Made by a program: the position numbers and the translations under genes. Positions 9,392 through 19,765 of a DNA stretch of 32,255 nt are shown here, piece by piece; within the stretch, counting starts at the first letter, position 1; the number at the start of each line of letters is the position of its first letter. Below the pieces are notes generated by a model. That model was given only the letters and a program-made list of their open reading frames with translations, was not told where the DNA came from and made no database searches. The stretch covers positions 1 through 32,255 of the forward strand of contig ML210416.1 of assembly GCA_004369085.1 (NCBI GenBank), in the 5' to 3' direction. Source of the DNA: Coprinopsis marcescibilis. Lineage: Eukaryota > Basidiomycota > Agaricomycetes > Agaricales > Psathyrellaceae.

Positions 9392-10804
9392 ATGGCTACA
9401 CTTCTCAGATATCTGGCATTAGCCAGTGTTTGTTTTACTACGCTCGCTGCCACAGTTACGTCGTCTCTTACCATGGAGCAACTTTACCGATCCCAAAAGT
9501 ACAAGGAGACCACCGTTTCGCGAGGCTTTACCTACCGCTACTATTTCTCTCCCGCCACTCAGGGGAAACCGACTCTAGTCTTCGTTCACGGCTTTCCCTC
9601 CTTCTCAGCGCATTGGATCCATCAAATCACCTTTTTTGAAGAACAGGGATACGGTCTCGTTGTCCCTGATATGCTTGGCTATGGTGGTACCTCTATCCCG
9701 CAAGAACCCGAAGCCTACGTACATCCACTTCAAGCAAAAGATCTGGTCGATATTCTAGACGCAGAGAATGTGGGGTCGGATGTGGTTGCTATTGGACACG
9801 ACTTGTACGATCCGTGCTACTCTACGGCTTTAGGTTCGGATTTTGACTGCCTGACTGTTGCTTATAGGGGCTCCATTACTGTAAGCAGGGTAGCGAATAT
9901 CTACCCTGAAAGGTTTCTTGGATTTGCTTTCCTCTCGGTGGGGTATGTGACCCCAGATACCGTAACCACTTATCAACAGCAGAAAACAGCGGTGAGTTGG
10001 CTTGTATTCCTTTCTGCTGCTCTACAAGAGCTCATGGCCGAGGCTGCTTCAGTGGGCCAGGGAGCTGGGATATGTGAATCTGGGATATTGGTATGTCAGC
10101 GTCCGACACACAATCTGTCCTTGCTGAGCGCATTGTCTACGTAGGGAGTTCTTCTCTGCTCCTGGGACTGATGAAGTCATCGTGAAACACGTAAGGAATA
10201 TCTGCCAATATCTGGTTACATACTGATCATTACGACAGAACCAATCCTTCTTTGACCTCGCCTGGAGCCGCGACCCCAAAATGTGGAAGTACGGATGGGG
10301 GCCTGATGGGGCGTTTGAGACCTTCATAAAATCGGACTCGTCGACTCCAAGAGCAACTTACATTTCCAGCGAGGTACGTTCGTCTGCTGGCTCCAGTACG
10401 TATGGCATAGATTGCGATTCATTGCTCTGTAGGATATGAAGACTACAGAAGATGTCTTTGCGAAGGGAGGGTGGAACGGTCCTCTTTCTTATTACAAGAA
10501 CGAAGTCAGCAACGTGTCGAGCGAGGCTGATAAAGGTGAGGCCAACAAGTACTCCTAGAAACTTTCTGACGTGTTTATTCGATATGTAGTGATCCCTATC
10601 GAGAACTATGTCATCGATAAGCCGGTCTTGTTCATTGCGACGGGAAATGACGCCATCATCGTCCCGAAGCTCTTTAGCGCGCGGGTCTTGGAATACTGCC
10701 CTCAGTCCACGACCAAGATATTGAGCACGGGTCACTGGGCATTTTGGGAAGCGCCCGACCAGCTCAATTCATACTTGCTGGATTGGCTAGTGGAGGGCTT
10801 GTGA
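9392..10804 (+). CDS. Secreted epoxide-hydrolase-like alpha/beta hydrolase 1
   Basis: Seven exons: 9392..9804, 9868..9991, 10053..10090, 10145..10190, 10239..10373, 10433..10535 and 10590..10804. They encode 357 residues and all phases agree. An N-terminal hydrophobic segment (MATLLRYLALASVCFTTLAA) is a likely signal peptide. The alpha/beta-hydrolase core has the HGFP oxyanion motif (66-69), the nucleophile Asp137 in AIGHD, an acid candidate in FIATGNDAIIVP, and the catalytic His335 in TGHWAFWE. This is the pattern of soluble epoxide hydrolases. The residue after the nucleophile is Leu138 rather than the usual Trp; the codon spans the first intron. Paralogue 2 at 28092-29510 keeps Trp and shares all internal exon sizes. 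The substrate is unknown. An upstream in-frame extension to 9149 was rejected because it precedes the signal peptide. Confidence 0.85.
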
Positions 10805-11559
10805 AGATCTATATGTTCCATGGGCGTCTTTGGTGGATGCTGTTTCGTGTCGGCGAGTAAAGTGATGGCGGGAAGAGCGAGCATTATATGTCATAATAGC
10901 TTTCAGTTATTTCTCCACTCAAGATGTTGGAACCCCGTTCCAACAGATTTCCTCGACTGTTGGCCTAGACGTGTCACGATGACCTTACTGTACTTGTACG
11001 GTTGTGTATACGAAATATCATGTCAATATGCATATTGACTCCTCGCCTTGCTCGTTTCGAGCTGTCTGAGGGAATTAATACTACCGTGAGCCTGTCCAAC
11101 GGCGTAGTAACAGCCACATATTATATCGAATGCCAAGGAGCCAATGTATAGATGTGTGTGTGCTGTGTATAAATGCAGCTCGATGTCAAATCTATTTGCG
11201 CCCAGACCGGGTGTAGCATCTAGAAAAGGGAACACACGGCAAGATACGTCGTCTGACTATGCATCTGTGGCGTGCCCACAAAATCTGAAGGCGGCGTCGA
11301 TTTTGAAGGGCGATGGGGATTGAGCTGTACAGTGCACCGAAAGATCCTATCTTACGTCGTGAAGTCCGATGTTTATTGTATACTTTACACCTCAAGGTTA
11401 ATCATGACAGGCGTTCGTCTCGACAATTCAACTTAGCTCCGTGAGATGAGCGCCCTGACGCAAATGTTATAAAAGGCGGAATGGAATGCAGAATATCAAC
11501 CAGCGTTCACAAGTTCACTCTCTATCTCTACATCACCTGCAGGCCGGGATTGATTATAC
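10805..11559. other. Intergenic region upstream of beta-barrel gene 1
   Basis: No coding region is supportable. The right end holds a TATA box (11468-11474) for the gene starting at 11560. Confidence 0.55.
11468..11474 (+). promoter_or_regulatory. TATA box of beta-barrel gene 1
   Basis: TATAAAA in GTTATAAAAGGCGG, 86-92 bp upstream of ATG 11560, a normal spacing for a fungal TATA promoter. Confidence 0.6.
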
Positions 11560-12203
11560 ATGCTTTCCTCTTTCAGACACATTCTCTCTTTGACGCACGT
11601 TGCGAGCATGGCCGGGGGGACGCTTTCGACTAAGTCCGGAATCGTGAGTCCTTATCCCTACCAGCGCGTCAAGTTTGCAGTGAACGCTGACCTTGAGTTA
11701 TAGCTTCCATTTACGGATTTTGAATATAGTTAGTTGCCATGAAAAGCCGACATTGAATACCATTTCACCTGACTGTGGTCGCCTCATCCACAGACAATTA
11801 CCCAGGAGCCTGCGGAAAATATATCAGGAATTCCCAATTTGCGATAGCACTTGGTCCACCTTACTTCAGTCGAAGCCAGTGTGGAAAGGTAGGCACATCC
11901 TATGGTTTCCCATTGGCATTCTCACAAAGACGCAATCGTGGTTCGTGATTGTCGACAGATCGTTGAGATTACTGCAAACGGCAAAACAGCTCGGGGTGTG
12001 GTACTTGACTCATGCCCAAGTTGTAAAGGCCTCTGTGAGTACTTCACTTGGCATACTATCGTGTCATGGACATGCAGCTAACTCTCTTGAATACTTCCGC
12101 TGATCGTTAACAATCTACAGATCTCACGCCTGCTCCGTTCAAGCGTTTTGCGCCTCTCTCCCAGCCCAATGGCCTAGTTCGGACGACTTGGAGGTTTCTA
12201 TGA
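11560..12203 (+). CDS. Small double-psi beta-barrel protein 1 (expansin/loosenin-like), divergent
   Basis: Five exons: 11560..11643, 11704..11728 (25 nt), 11794..11888, 11959..12034 and 12121..12203. They encode 120 residues, in phase. The exon plan matches the gene at 12632. The core shows the family pattern: NYPGACGKYIRNSQFAIAL, SQCGK, then IVEITANGKTARGVVLDSCPSC, then LTPAPF...W. Such proteins (RlpA-like/expansin-like fold) are secreted and bind or loosen polysaccharide. Two oddities. The N-terminus (MLSSFRHILSLTHVASMAGG) is a poor signal peptide. The usually invariant Asp before LTP, equivalent to Asp of the expansin HFD motif, is Tyr, because the last base of exon 4 is T rather than G. 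Activity may be lost, so this copy could be an early pseudogene. Confidence 0.7.
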
Positions 12204-12631
12204 GCATCACAATGATTAATGGAGCTCCGTGTACCTATTTGTAGAGCTTTCCCATATGATATCTACACACCACGCGTTCATGACATCATCGAGAGCGTCG
12301 GGATTCGCGGTCTTACATGTTGGGCTCCCTACCTGGTCTGAGAATTCCTTAAAGACCTCACTACGCAGGGCCATATAACCTCATCGAATAGATATGCACA
12401 GTAGTCATTGCATACCTGAGTCCTACTGGTTTCACGGCGAGCGGAGAACTAACTACAGCAACCCCCCTTGATCTACCGCTTCTTGTGATGAGCGCTCAAG
12501 TTGGGAGGTTATGACCTCATGGACGAGCGTCAATCCATCCACATATAAAGTCGGATTAGCTGTAGAGACTACCCGTCGCCTTAACTAGCCTACTACTACT
12601 CCCCAGTCAACCTCTGACTATTCTCTCAATC
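12204..12631. other. Promoter region of beta-barrel gene 2
   Basis: About 430 bp between the two tandem genes; no coding region seen. It contains TATAAA at 12544-12549. Confidence 0.55.
12544..12549 (+). promoter_or_regulatory. TATA box of beta-barrel gene 2
   Basis: TATAAA in ACATATAAAGTCGG, 83-88 bp upstream of ATG 12632; same spacing as in the tandem paralogue. Confidence 0.6.
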
Positions 12632-13260
12632 ATGCCTCGCTTTTTTACTCAGCTTCTTGCTTTAGCGCTCGCTGCGGGTATGACTGGAGAAGCACTCTCG
12701 ATGCCCGTGGAAGGGACAGTGACCGAGCTAGCAAAGCGGCAGATCAGAACTGGACGAGTGAGCCTGTTCCTACCCATACTTAAGCACTTTTTACCAAGTT
12801 TCGTACCTTCCGCAGTTAAGTTGGCAAGATTTCGGTCAGTAATCACGCCAAAGATTTGAGCTGATTCTCACCACCTGAGCAGAGACAGGCAATGCGGGGG
12901 CATGTGGACGCTTCATTCGCAACAGCGAGTTTGCCGTTGCCATTAGCCCAGCACTATTCAGTCAGAGCCAATGCGGGAAGGTGCACACACATCACGACTC
13001 GTACCGTATGCCATGTATTGACTCGAGTGCTGTTCAACAGATCATTCAAATCACCGCGAATGGTCGAACTGCTCAAGGAGTCGTTCTTGACAGTTGCCCA
13101 ACGTGCACCGATCCTAATAACATTGGTGAGGAATACTGTTGGTCAGGCGAAACATTGAGACTCTATTGACGATATACTTTCAGACCTCACCCCTGGCTTC
13201 TTCCAAGCTTTTGCGAACCTTCAAGCAGGCGTCATCCAGGGGAGCTGGCAGTTTGTTTAG
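12632..13260 (+). CDS. Small secreted double-psi beta-barrel protein 2 (expansin/loosenin-like)
   Basis: Five exons: 12632..12757, 12816..12834 (only 19 nt), 12883..12980, 13041..13125 and 13184..13260. They give 134 residues with all phases consistent. Residues 1-24 form a good signal peptide (MPRFFTQLLALALAAGMTGEALS), followed by a short propeptide ending in KRQ, a plausible Kex2-type site. The mature part has the double-psi beta-barrel signature: TGNAGACGRFIR, FAVAISP, SQCGK, ITANGRTAQGVVLDSCPTC and DLTPGFFQAFANLQAG ending GSWQFV. The Asp in DLTP corresponds to the Asp of the expansin HFD motif. No C-terminal carbohydrate-binding domain is attached, as in loosenins. Role inferred: secreted protein acting on cell-wall polysaccharide. 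The 60-nt intron 12981..13040 is free of frameshifts and could be misread as coding. Confidence 0.82.
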
Positions 13261-13343
13261 ACCTAACTAAGCTGCAGAAGAGGCTAATAGAGTAGACCGT
13301 ATTCCATAAATGCGTTATGTCACCACTTTTGCAGCACAGCGCC

Positions 13344-14928
13344 CTATCTACTCGCATGTCTTCCCCATCGTTGTTTCCTGGCATCACTGGGACGATCTCT
13401 ACGAGGCCCAATACTATATATACTTGGCAGGCAACTCGAAAAGAGGTCCATCAGGCCCCATAGGGCATGTAATCCGCCTGGGTAGTGTTCTTGTTGTATG
13501 ACCAGCTCTTCCAATCCCCAACTGACCCCTTTGAACGCCTCCTTAGTATTGAAGACAAACCAGTTGCGCTCGTCCTATCATTCCCAGTAAGTACATATCC
13601 ACAAATGGTACACATGACTTGACTTGCCGTGCTCCTTGGAAAATTCTTAGAAAGAGAAATAGCCGGCAGACCTGCTTCCCGAATTCGCTCGATCGTGAGT
13701 TGAAGTCTGCGTAATCTTGGAAATGCCAATGCCATGCACGGAAGATGACCGGAAGATATCGTGATTGTCGAGACTACAAGTTCCTGTAGTGCATTGTCGC
13801 CTCTTCCGCCAAGATCAATGGCCGTCTGTAGAAAGCTGGACAAGTGGTCCCCCGAGATCCAAGAGTCAAGGCGTAGGGTATGGAGGGTGGGAATGATGGA
13901 TTGAAGGAAGGGCGATGACCTTGTCCATACTGCTGGTGGACTGTTGAATGACCTTAATACGAGGCTTTTGAGGGTATGGAATTTGATATGCGCAAGTGAA
14001 TTTGTTGGACTAAACGGTGGGAAGCTGTATTCCACGTGATGGAGCACATCTGCGTGGCGAGCAAGGAACTTGACACCTGGAGAATCGAGCTGAAGTAACT
14101 CCAGACGGGAGAACCTTCCAAGGGCGTTGTATAGCGACCCTAGGTCCTGACCACGGGGACCAGCAACGTTTACAATTCGAAGATGGGTCAACGTTGATAG
14201 GAACTTGCTGATAAACGTTGCTAACTGTATTCGATGCAGAGAATCCAGCTCCGAGTCTGTCCTTGGGATATGAGGCGCTCTGAAGGTCAATCGGCGAAGT
14301 TGTGGGAAGCTGAACGTGGCGGGGAGTAGCGAGTCGATTAGATGGAAAGAAAGGGACAGGTCGATTTCTTGTAGATTAAAGGAGTATACACCCCATGGGA
14401 TCTGGGGTAAATAGGAAGAAGGTGATGATTGGACGAGTACTACCTTGGTGACATTGGTCAAGCGAGGTAGAACGTCATCCAAAACCTCCTTTAGGGGCCG
14501 TTGTGGGTCGTCCTTATCCTTGCTTGGATCCTTAGGTGCAAAGAACTCTCGGTACATCTGTGCCATAGATTTAGCTGGTCGCAGGTAGAGGGGAGTATTA
14601 GGCCCCAGTGTGAAGGAATGCTCAACTAGACCGACTCTAGCATGTGCTACAGGTGAGATACTGACTTGTCGCACGAGACAAGCTGCGTAGTTCTCGCCCC
14701 TGGGGGTCGAAAAATCAATCGGGGCAGATCAGTGCACTGCAACACTTACATTAGCATTCGCAACTTTGCACGCAGTTCTGCAGAATTAAGCCCTGTAGAT
14801 AAAGCTCCGTATTTTTCCTCTAAAGCGAGACGCAGAAACGCTCGGTTGAGGCTCATGAGCTCAATAACAGACCAGGACGGCAGGAAGAATGCGATGTGTG
14901 TCCATAGCTCGAGGGGGAGCTCCACCAT
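13344..14928 (-). CDS. F-box-like protein with leucine-rich repeats
   Basis: Three exons: 14928..14750, 14699..13628 and 13574..13344. They encode 493 residues with exact phase. The N-terminus (MVELPLELWTHIAFFLPSWS, then ELMSLNRAFLRLA) is an F-box-like motif, expected to bind Skp1 in an SCF ubiquitin ligase. From about 100 to 420 there are irregular leucine-rich strands (LQEIDLSLSF, LRRLTFRAPHI, LTHLRIVNVAG, LELLQLDSPG, LHTLRLDSW, LRRLQLTIE). This is the common Agaricomycete F-box/LRR family of unknown substrates. The second intron (13627..13575) is read as GC-AG with donor GCAAGT, because only this joins exon 2 to the family-like C-terminus (GVSWGLEELVIQQEHYPGG). A weak GT donor (GTCATG) six bases further would also be in phase. 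Without splicing the ORF would end at 13451. Confidence 0.78.
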
Positions 14929-15259
14929 GGTGTCCTGATGCTGGGTGATAGGATGAAGTGGAAGAGATTCACACCTTTGGCATGCCGCCAACTTCGAAGA
15001 GTTACTGGGAAAGTTTTTAAGACTCAGAGGTGTCACAGTGCACAGCCTCGGAATTGGTGACGGAGAGATTTGGATCATTGCACAGCTCTCGAGCGCCAAA
15101 GCTGACATCAACTGACAGCTGAACGCCCAGTCCTGCGAGAGTATCGCAATCGTTTATTAGCTTCAGAGGCCGCCAGTCAGCAACGTTGGTAGTACGATAT
15201 CACATCTGGGGACTATTGGTACTCGTCGAATAATCCATAGCGTCTATTGACTTTCTAAT
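14929..15259. other. Upstream region of the F-box gene / 3' flank of the F-box pseudogene
   Basis: About 330 bp between two same-strand F-box-like genes. The reading frame continues upstream of 14928 to 15111, but the F-box begins at 14928, so this is taken as 5' UTR. Nothing else seen. Confidence 0.5.
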
Positions 15260-16664
15260 TTAAAAGGGACTAAGGGCACTGCCAAATGGTATGACCTTGA
15301 GTTTGAGTGCAGGTCCGCCCTTTGGAGGCTCAGGAAAGAATCTATGGATTGTGTCGTGCTTCATCCTGATATGTTTCGGTGGGTAAATGTAGATTGCCAC
15401 CCGCTGTAGGTTCGGAAACCTGTTTTTGTTGAATGCCGCGTAGAGTGTGTCGGCCCACGAGTCGACGTGAATGTCGTAGAATTGCAAAACTGTTCGAGAA
15501 TATACGCCATGAGTCCAGGTGTGCATCACGTGGATATTGATCCAAGAAAGAGGAGTTGCAGCCAAAATTGTTGCGAGCGCCAACGGTATCATAAAGACAC
15601 CAGCACGGTTCGTCATATCTTGGGAGTCGTCATCATCGATGAAAAATGTAACCACGGTTCAAAAGATCGGTGAGTGGTGAAAGGTCAGGCGATACCCAAT
15701 GTCCCCTGGCATCAGTTAACGTTAGGACAGGTGGTTCAAGAGGAAGCAAGGTAAGGTACCTTTTTACAGACTCGAGCAGAGGGATTGAAGAGTTTCAACC
15801 GAAGATGACTTGTTGTGTGACATGCTCGAATCATGCTGTTGATGGAGGAGTAGGATTCATTTGAGGAGGATGTTATTTGGAGGATCTCCAGGGCACCGAG
15901 ATCGATCGCAGAGGCATTTGCTCCCGTGAAATCAAAGCGACCTTCCAATGGTTTATGATCGTGAAGTTTCAACTCTCGGGGCTTGACTGGAAGAGAATTG
16001 CCTGGCTCGAGGTATGTGCATGTCCATGATGCGGCCGAGGGAGCGAGATTTCGATTCAAGGACGATGCACTCGACGCTCGGGAGCAGGAAGTAGGAAAGA
16101 AGTCAAGGCCCTGGTGCATCTTCAAGGTCCTCAGACTTCCAGAGCTGCACAGGGCAGCTAGGGTCTCGATACCTTTCATCGTAATCAGTTCCCATCTAGG
16201 AGCCCGGCTCACCCTGATTGCGAGTGTCTCCAGCATATTGAGCTCAGCAATTTGGTTCAGGGTTTCCAAGAATTCGTCGTCACTGTCCCAATCTTATTCA
16301 TCCAAGCAGGTCTTCGTCCCGGACAAAACCAGCCTGAAATCTCTAACGTAGGTTGCGAGACTCGGGTTGTTTTTTATTATCGACAGGAAGTTTTTGATCT
16401 GCTTTTGGGTGGGGTGATGGGAGTAGTCCAGCAGGAAGTTGACGCAGGGGAACAGCAACTCTTGACAGATATGCCGGAAAGTACGCGAAGGAAGAGAAGC
16501 ATTGGCCAACCCTACTTCGTCTGGATAACCGGATGGGGTGACCAGGAAGCTTGCCGCGGTGTGTCGAATAAGCTCTGGAGGTAGAATCTACATTGTCTCT
16601 TGCTGGAGATAAGGCAGCTGGACACCGTACAGTGTAGTCTCTGCCATCTGGATTCGTCTGCCAT
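15260..16664 (-). pseudogene. F-box-like/LRR pseudogene with two in-frame stops
   Basis: A possible first exon 16664..16626 joins across a very short 38-nt intron to a frame beginning at 16587 with an F-box-like start (ILPPELIRHTAASFL). The frame is interrupted by TAA at 16296..16294, then continues without shift (DWDSDDEFLETLNQIAEL and so on). A GT-AG intron of about 61 nt follows, with its GT at the end of the stretch ending PSARV. The next exon is interrupted by TGA at 15661..15659 and ends at TAA 15262..15260. The C-terminal part is homologous to that of the F-box-like gene at 30502-31695 (KNRFPNLQRVAIYIYPPKH against SNRLPNLSHLALDVYPPET), and the phase-1 intron is shared. I see two nonsense changes and no frameshift, which suggests recent decay. 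Sequencing error at both stops is unlikely but possible. Confidence 0.65.
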
Positions 16665-17569
16665 TTGTGACGTCGTCACGTGGCGGAGAATGGGTTCTGC
16701 GAAATCACTGCCATCAGCAAATATTGATGGCACGTACATAATCCTCTTGGCTACGACTCGTTGGTAAGTAACGACTTCGAATTTTTCTGTAAATCGGTCT
16801 ACTGTATTAATACTCAGTGCAAGCCCTGGAGGCGTACCATTGACTTAGAAAGGCACTGTGGAAGGTTGAAGACTAAGGAGCCTCATTGATGATCCGAGTC
16901 TGTGGTTAATATTCCTGATGTTCGCCAAGTCCGTGCGTCAGCTCTTCTTAACAACGACCGGAGGGCAGTACAACGCAGTCATTGATACTGTCAGACTTGA
17001 TTGACAGCAGTTCAGCATTATTGAATAGACTAATCCGAGCGATAAAGCTTCGATTACAGCCACGGCTTTCACGCTCAAGCCAAGTCTGCCTCATTGTCGT
17101 CACCCAAAAGTTGGAGATTAAAGCAACCTGGAGACTAAGTAAAGTAGCTTGGGACCATGGGACCATCATGGCGCCCGGGAAATTGATCAAAATTCCGTAA
17201 AAACACTTTCATTCAATCGGAACCTCTTCACTTGTTCAATGATGATTGACTTAAACCAAGTGATTCAAGGGGTTGGGTCTGTCGCCGCAAGTATTTGCAG
17301 CTGCAGGCAGCAGAAGCTGATTCCCAACTTGCCCGAGTTGCTGAAGCCATCGTTGAAGGTAAACCCGAATGTCAAGTCTGAATGACAGCATTCGGACACG
17401 ATCAGGTTCTTGGCGTCTGATTTCATGCGGATGGGCGGAGTCTTGGCGATGCCAGCTGGTTCCATATGTCGCATCAGAATGTTATTCAACGACAAAGAAC
17501 TTACTCAAAAGACAGCAACCAACAAACCCCCGCGAACGATTTGACTGCCCCACAACTTCCCCCCGCAAA
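16665..17569. other. Upstream region of chitin deacetylase 1
   Basis: No supportable coding region. From about 17040 the sequence is homologous to the region upstream of deacetylase 2, including AAGCTTCGATT.CAGCCACGG and, near 17430, GATGGGCGGAG.CTTGGCGATG (about 20830 in copy 2). The shared GGGCGGAG contains a SYGGRG-type site, as bound by CreA/Mig1 factors. Close to the F-box pseudogene start lies GTGACGTCGTCACGTGG (about 16668-16684), which includes an E-box CACGTG. Confidence 0.45.
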
Positions 17570-18917
17570 ATGAAGCCTGCCACTGCCGCCGCGCTCCTCT
17601 CTCTCTCTGTTCTTGCCAATGCGCATGGAGACCGCGCTGCCCATAGACGACATGGCGAAGGCCTGGCTGCTCGTCAAGCCCGTACGTTTTTTATAATAAG
17701 GTGTGAAACTGGGCTTCAGCTGACTCTTTGTTGCATTAGCTTCTCTCATCACGAGCTTGGATGCCACGAATCCCACTGCTGTTCCCCTGTCCGCCATCGT
17801 ACCAGGAGCGGTGAGCCGAGCTACCCTGCCGGTGGAAGCTACCATTCCCGCTGGCACGCGACCCAGCGCGGTTCCAAACGCCCCCGGCCTTCCTGACTGT
17901 CAGTTAGAGTCTTGTCCTACCTCCATGATATCNNNNNNNNNNNNNNNNNNNNNNNNNNNNNNNNNNNNNNNNNNNNNNNNNNNNNNNNNNNNNNNNNNNN
18001 NNNNNNNNNNNNNNNNNNNNNNNNNNNNNNNNNNNNNNNNNNNNNNNNNNNNNNNNNNNNNNNNNNNNNNNNNNNNNNNNNNNNNNNNNNNNNNNNNNNN
18101 NNGTCAAGTTGAAGGCCACGTTCTTCGTCGTTGGCTCCCGTGTGTACTTCCTTCCTGAGGTTCTTCAGCACGAGTACATCTCTGGCCATCAGATTGCCAT
18201 TCACACATGGAGTCACACCCCGTTGACCACCCTGACTGACGATCAAGTCATTGCGGAGCTGGGATGGTCGAAGGAGATTATTAGGGAAGTCCTTGGGGTC
18301 ACCCCAACCCACATGCGTCCTCCATATGGCGATATAGAGTATGACATGTCTATCGTATCGATTTATCCTCGAGCTAACAGTTCTTTAGTGATCGCGTTCG
18401 AAACATTTCTTTGGCGATGGGTTTGACGCCGGTGATGTGGACCCGAAACGAAGAGGGTTTCGCATTCAACACCCAAGGTGCGATCCTCCCACTATAAATC
18501 CAGCCTCATAGCACTGTATACTTAGCGAAAACAACCACTCTTCTAGACTTCGAAGTTGCCGGAAGTCTGGCCACAATCGAGCAGGTGTTGACGAATTGGA
18601 ACAACATCAAGACCTCCTCCGCCAACTTGAACACTGGTTTTATTGTTCTCCAACACGACCTCAATCAACAGGCCGTTGACGCTGCTACCGGCTATATCAT
18701 TCCTGATGGATTGGCACAGTCGCCCGCCTTGACTATCGAGCCTGTCATTACCTGTTTGAACATGCCAATGGCGAATGCCTATATCGAGACAAACAACAAC
18801 GCGACGAATCCTTTCATTGCCAAGCTCGGTGGCTCCGGTGTCATCGCCACACCAGGTGGACTTGGATCGCTGCTTGTGGTAACAACGGGGTTGCTTTTGG
18901 GTCTGTTTGCTTTGTAG
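17570..18917 (+). CDS. Chitin deacetylase 1 (CE4), GPI-anchored; interrupted by an assembly gap
   Basis: Visible exons: 17570..17681, 17740..17898, [gap], 18103(partial)..18338, 18389..18477 and 18547..18917. The 170 N hide the end of intron 2, exon 3, intron 3 and the beginning of exon 4, which in copy 2 carries the TFDDGP metal-binding motif. Visible parts: signal peptide MKPATAAALLSLSVLANA; Ser/Thr/Pro-rich N-region; HTWSH; RPPYG; QHDL; and a C-terminal hydrophobic tail (LLVVTTGLLLGLFAL), typical of a GPI-anchor signal. CE4 enzymes remove N-acetyl groups from chitin to give chitosan, here presumably at the plasma membrane or wall. Compared with copy 2 it has in-phase one-residue length differences in exons 5 and 6. 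The gene appears intact apart from the gap. Confidence 0.85.
17933..18102. other. Assembly gap (170 N)
   Basis: The flanks (17838-17932 and 18103 onward) align to 21230-21324 and 21727 onward in the second deacetylase gene. There the interval between the same two points is 402 bases, not 170. Either the gap length is only an estimate, or copy 1 carries a 232-base deletion. Confidence 0.95.
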
Positions 18918-19057
18918 GATACTCTCGAAAGATGTGTCGAGATATCCATGGATGGATCCGGAGAACATACAAATAGACACTGCCTTTCAGCATACATATA
19001 TATCTTATCTAATACAATACCTTGTTTTCGCGTTAGAGTGACATACTGCACTACATA

Positions 19058-19234
19058 CAGTCAACACCGCGGTAACCCACACACCCCGGTGGACGCAAAA
19101 ATGTATGGGCAACTGCGGGTTATGGGTGTTGACGGGTCAATTTGGCGGGGATTTTACAGCTCGGTGGATGCCCAGAGGTATGGGTTATGGGGGGTATGGG
19201 TTAGTACGGGTATGGGTTACCGCGGTGTTGATTG
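19058..19234. mobile_element. 177-bp MITE with 22-bp terminal inverted repeats and TA duplication
   Basis: The left end CAGTCAACACCGCGGTAACCCA (19058-19079) is the reverse complement of the right end 19213-19234 with one mismatch (21 of 22). Both ends are flanked by TA (19056-19057 and 19235-19236), the target-site duplication of Tc1/mariner-type elements. The interior has no ORF of transposase type, so it would be a non-autonomous element. The interior is G-rich on the plus strand, with repeated TATGGGTTA-like units and a G-quadruplex motif. Confidence 0.7.
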
Positions 19235-19765
19235 TACTGAACAATTCAATCAGCTTGGATATACGACTAAGCCACGAGCTCAAATTAGCCCATGGCAAGT
19301 AGCCAGATGAGGGAGACATACCCAAAGGCTGTCGTCGAGACGTCAACCACCTGCACGAAGATCATTGATCCCATCCAACCCAACCAATCTCCTTCTCCGT
19401 GGCAAAATTCTTATACGACTCGACAGAAGTAGGCATAGCAGCCATTGTTCTGAGGGACGCCAGTATTGTACGACCAGGTACAAAGACAACTGAAAGGCTG
19501 TTTGATATGACGAGCTTCAAGGAGAGGAGGGCAAGGCAGCGAAAAGAAAAGGCAGCGGTCTTCGCTGTGGTGATTGGAAGTCAGCCGACAACAAAGGTGG
19601 CGGGGAGGGTTTCTGTCTATCGACATGTTATCTACGAGGGAAAAAGAGAGAGAAAAGAGTTGTGCTCCCCGATAGGTCGCGGATGTGCCAAGTGCCCCGT
19701 GAATTGTCTGGGTTGACTTCAGCGGAGTGTTGAGAGAGAAGGACTGTGGGTGGGCTCTTCAGGCT

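Larger units (their letters stand above)
17045..18917 (+). repeat. Tandem duplication unit, copy 1 (promoter plus deacetylase gene)
   Basis: This unit repeats at about 20530-22526, in the same orientation and about 3.4-3.6 kb apart. Homology covers some 500 bp upstream of the ATG and the whole gene. The left boundary is approximate. Similarity is uneven: about 95 bases on each side of the N gap are nearly or fully identical, intron bases included, while upstream DNA, intron 1 and the later introns differ. Confidence 0.75.

Noticed and set aside
19058..19234. Internal telomere array as a mark of a chromosome end
   Set aside because: Units are irregular and lie within a short element with inverted ends; genes continue on both sides.
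19399..19716. 105-residue ORF after the MITE
   Set aside because: Low-complexity basic composition, no family resemblance, and no splice or promoter context.
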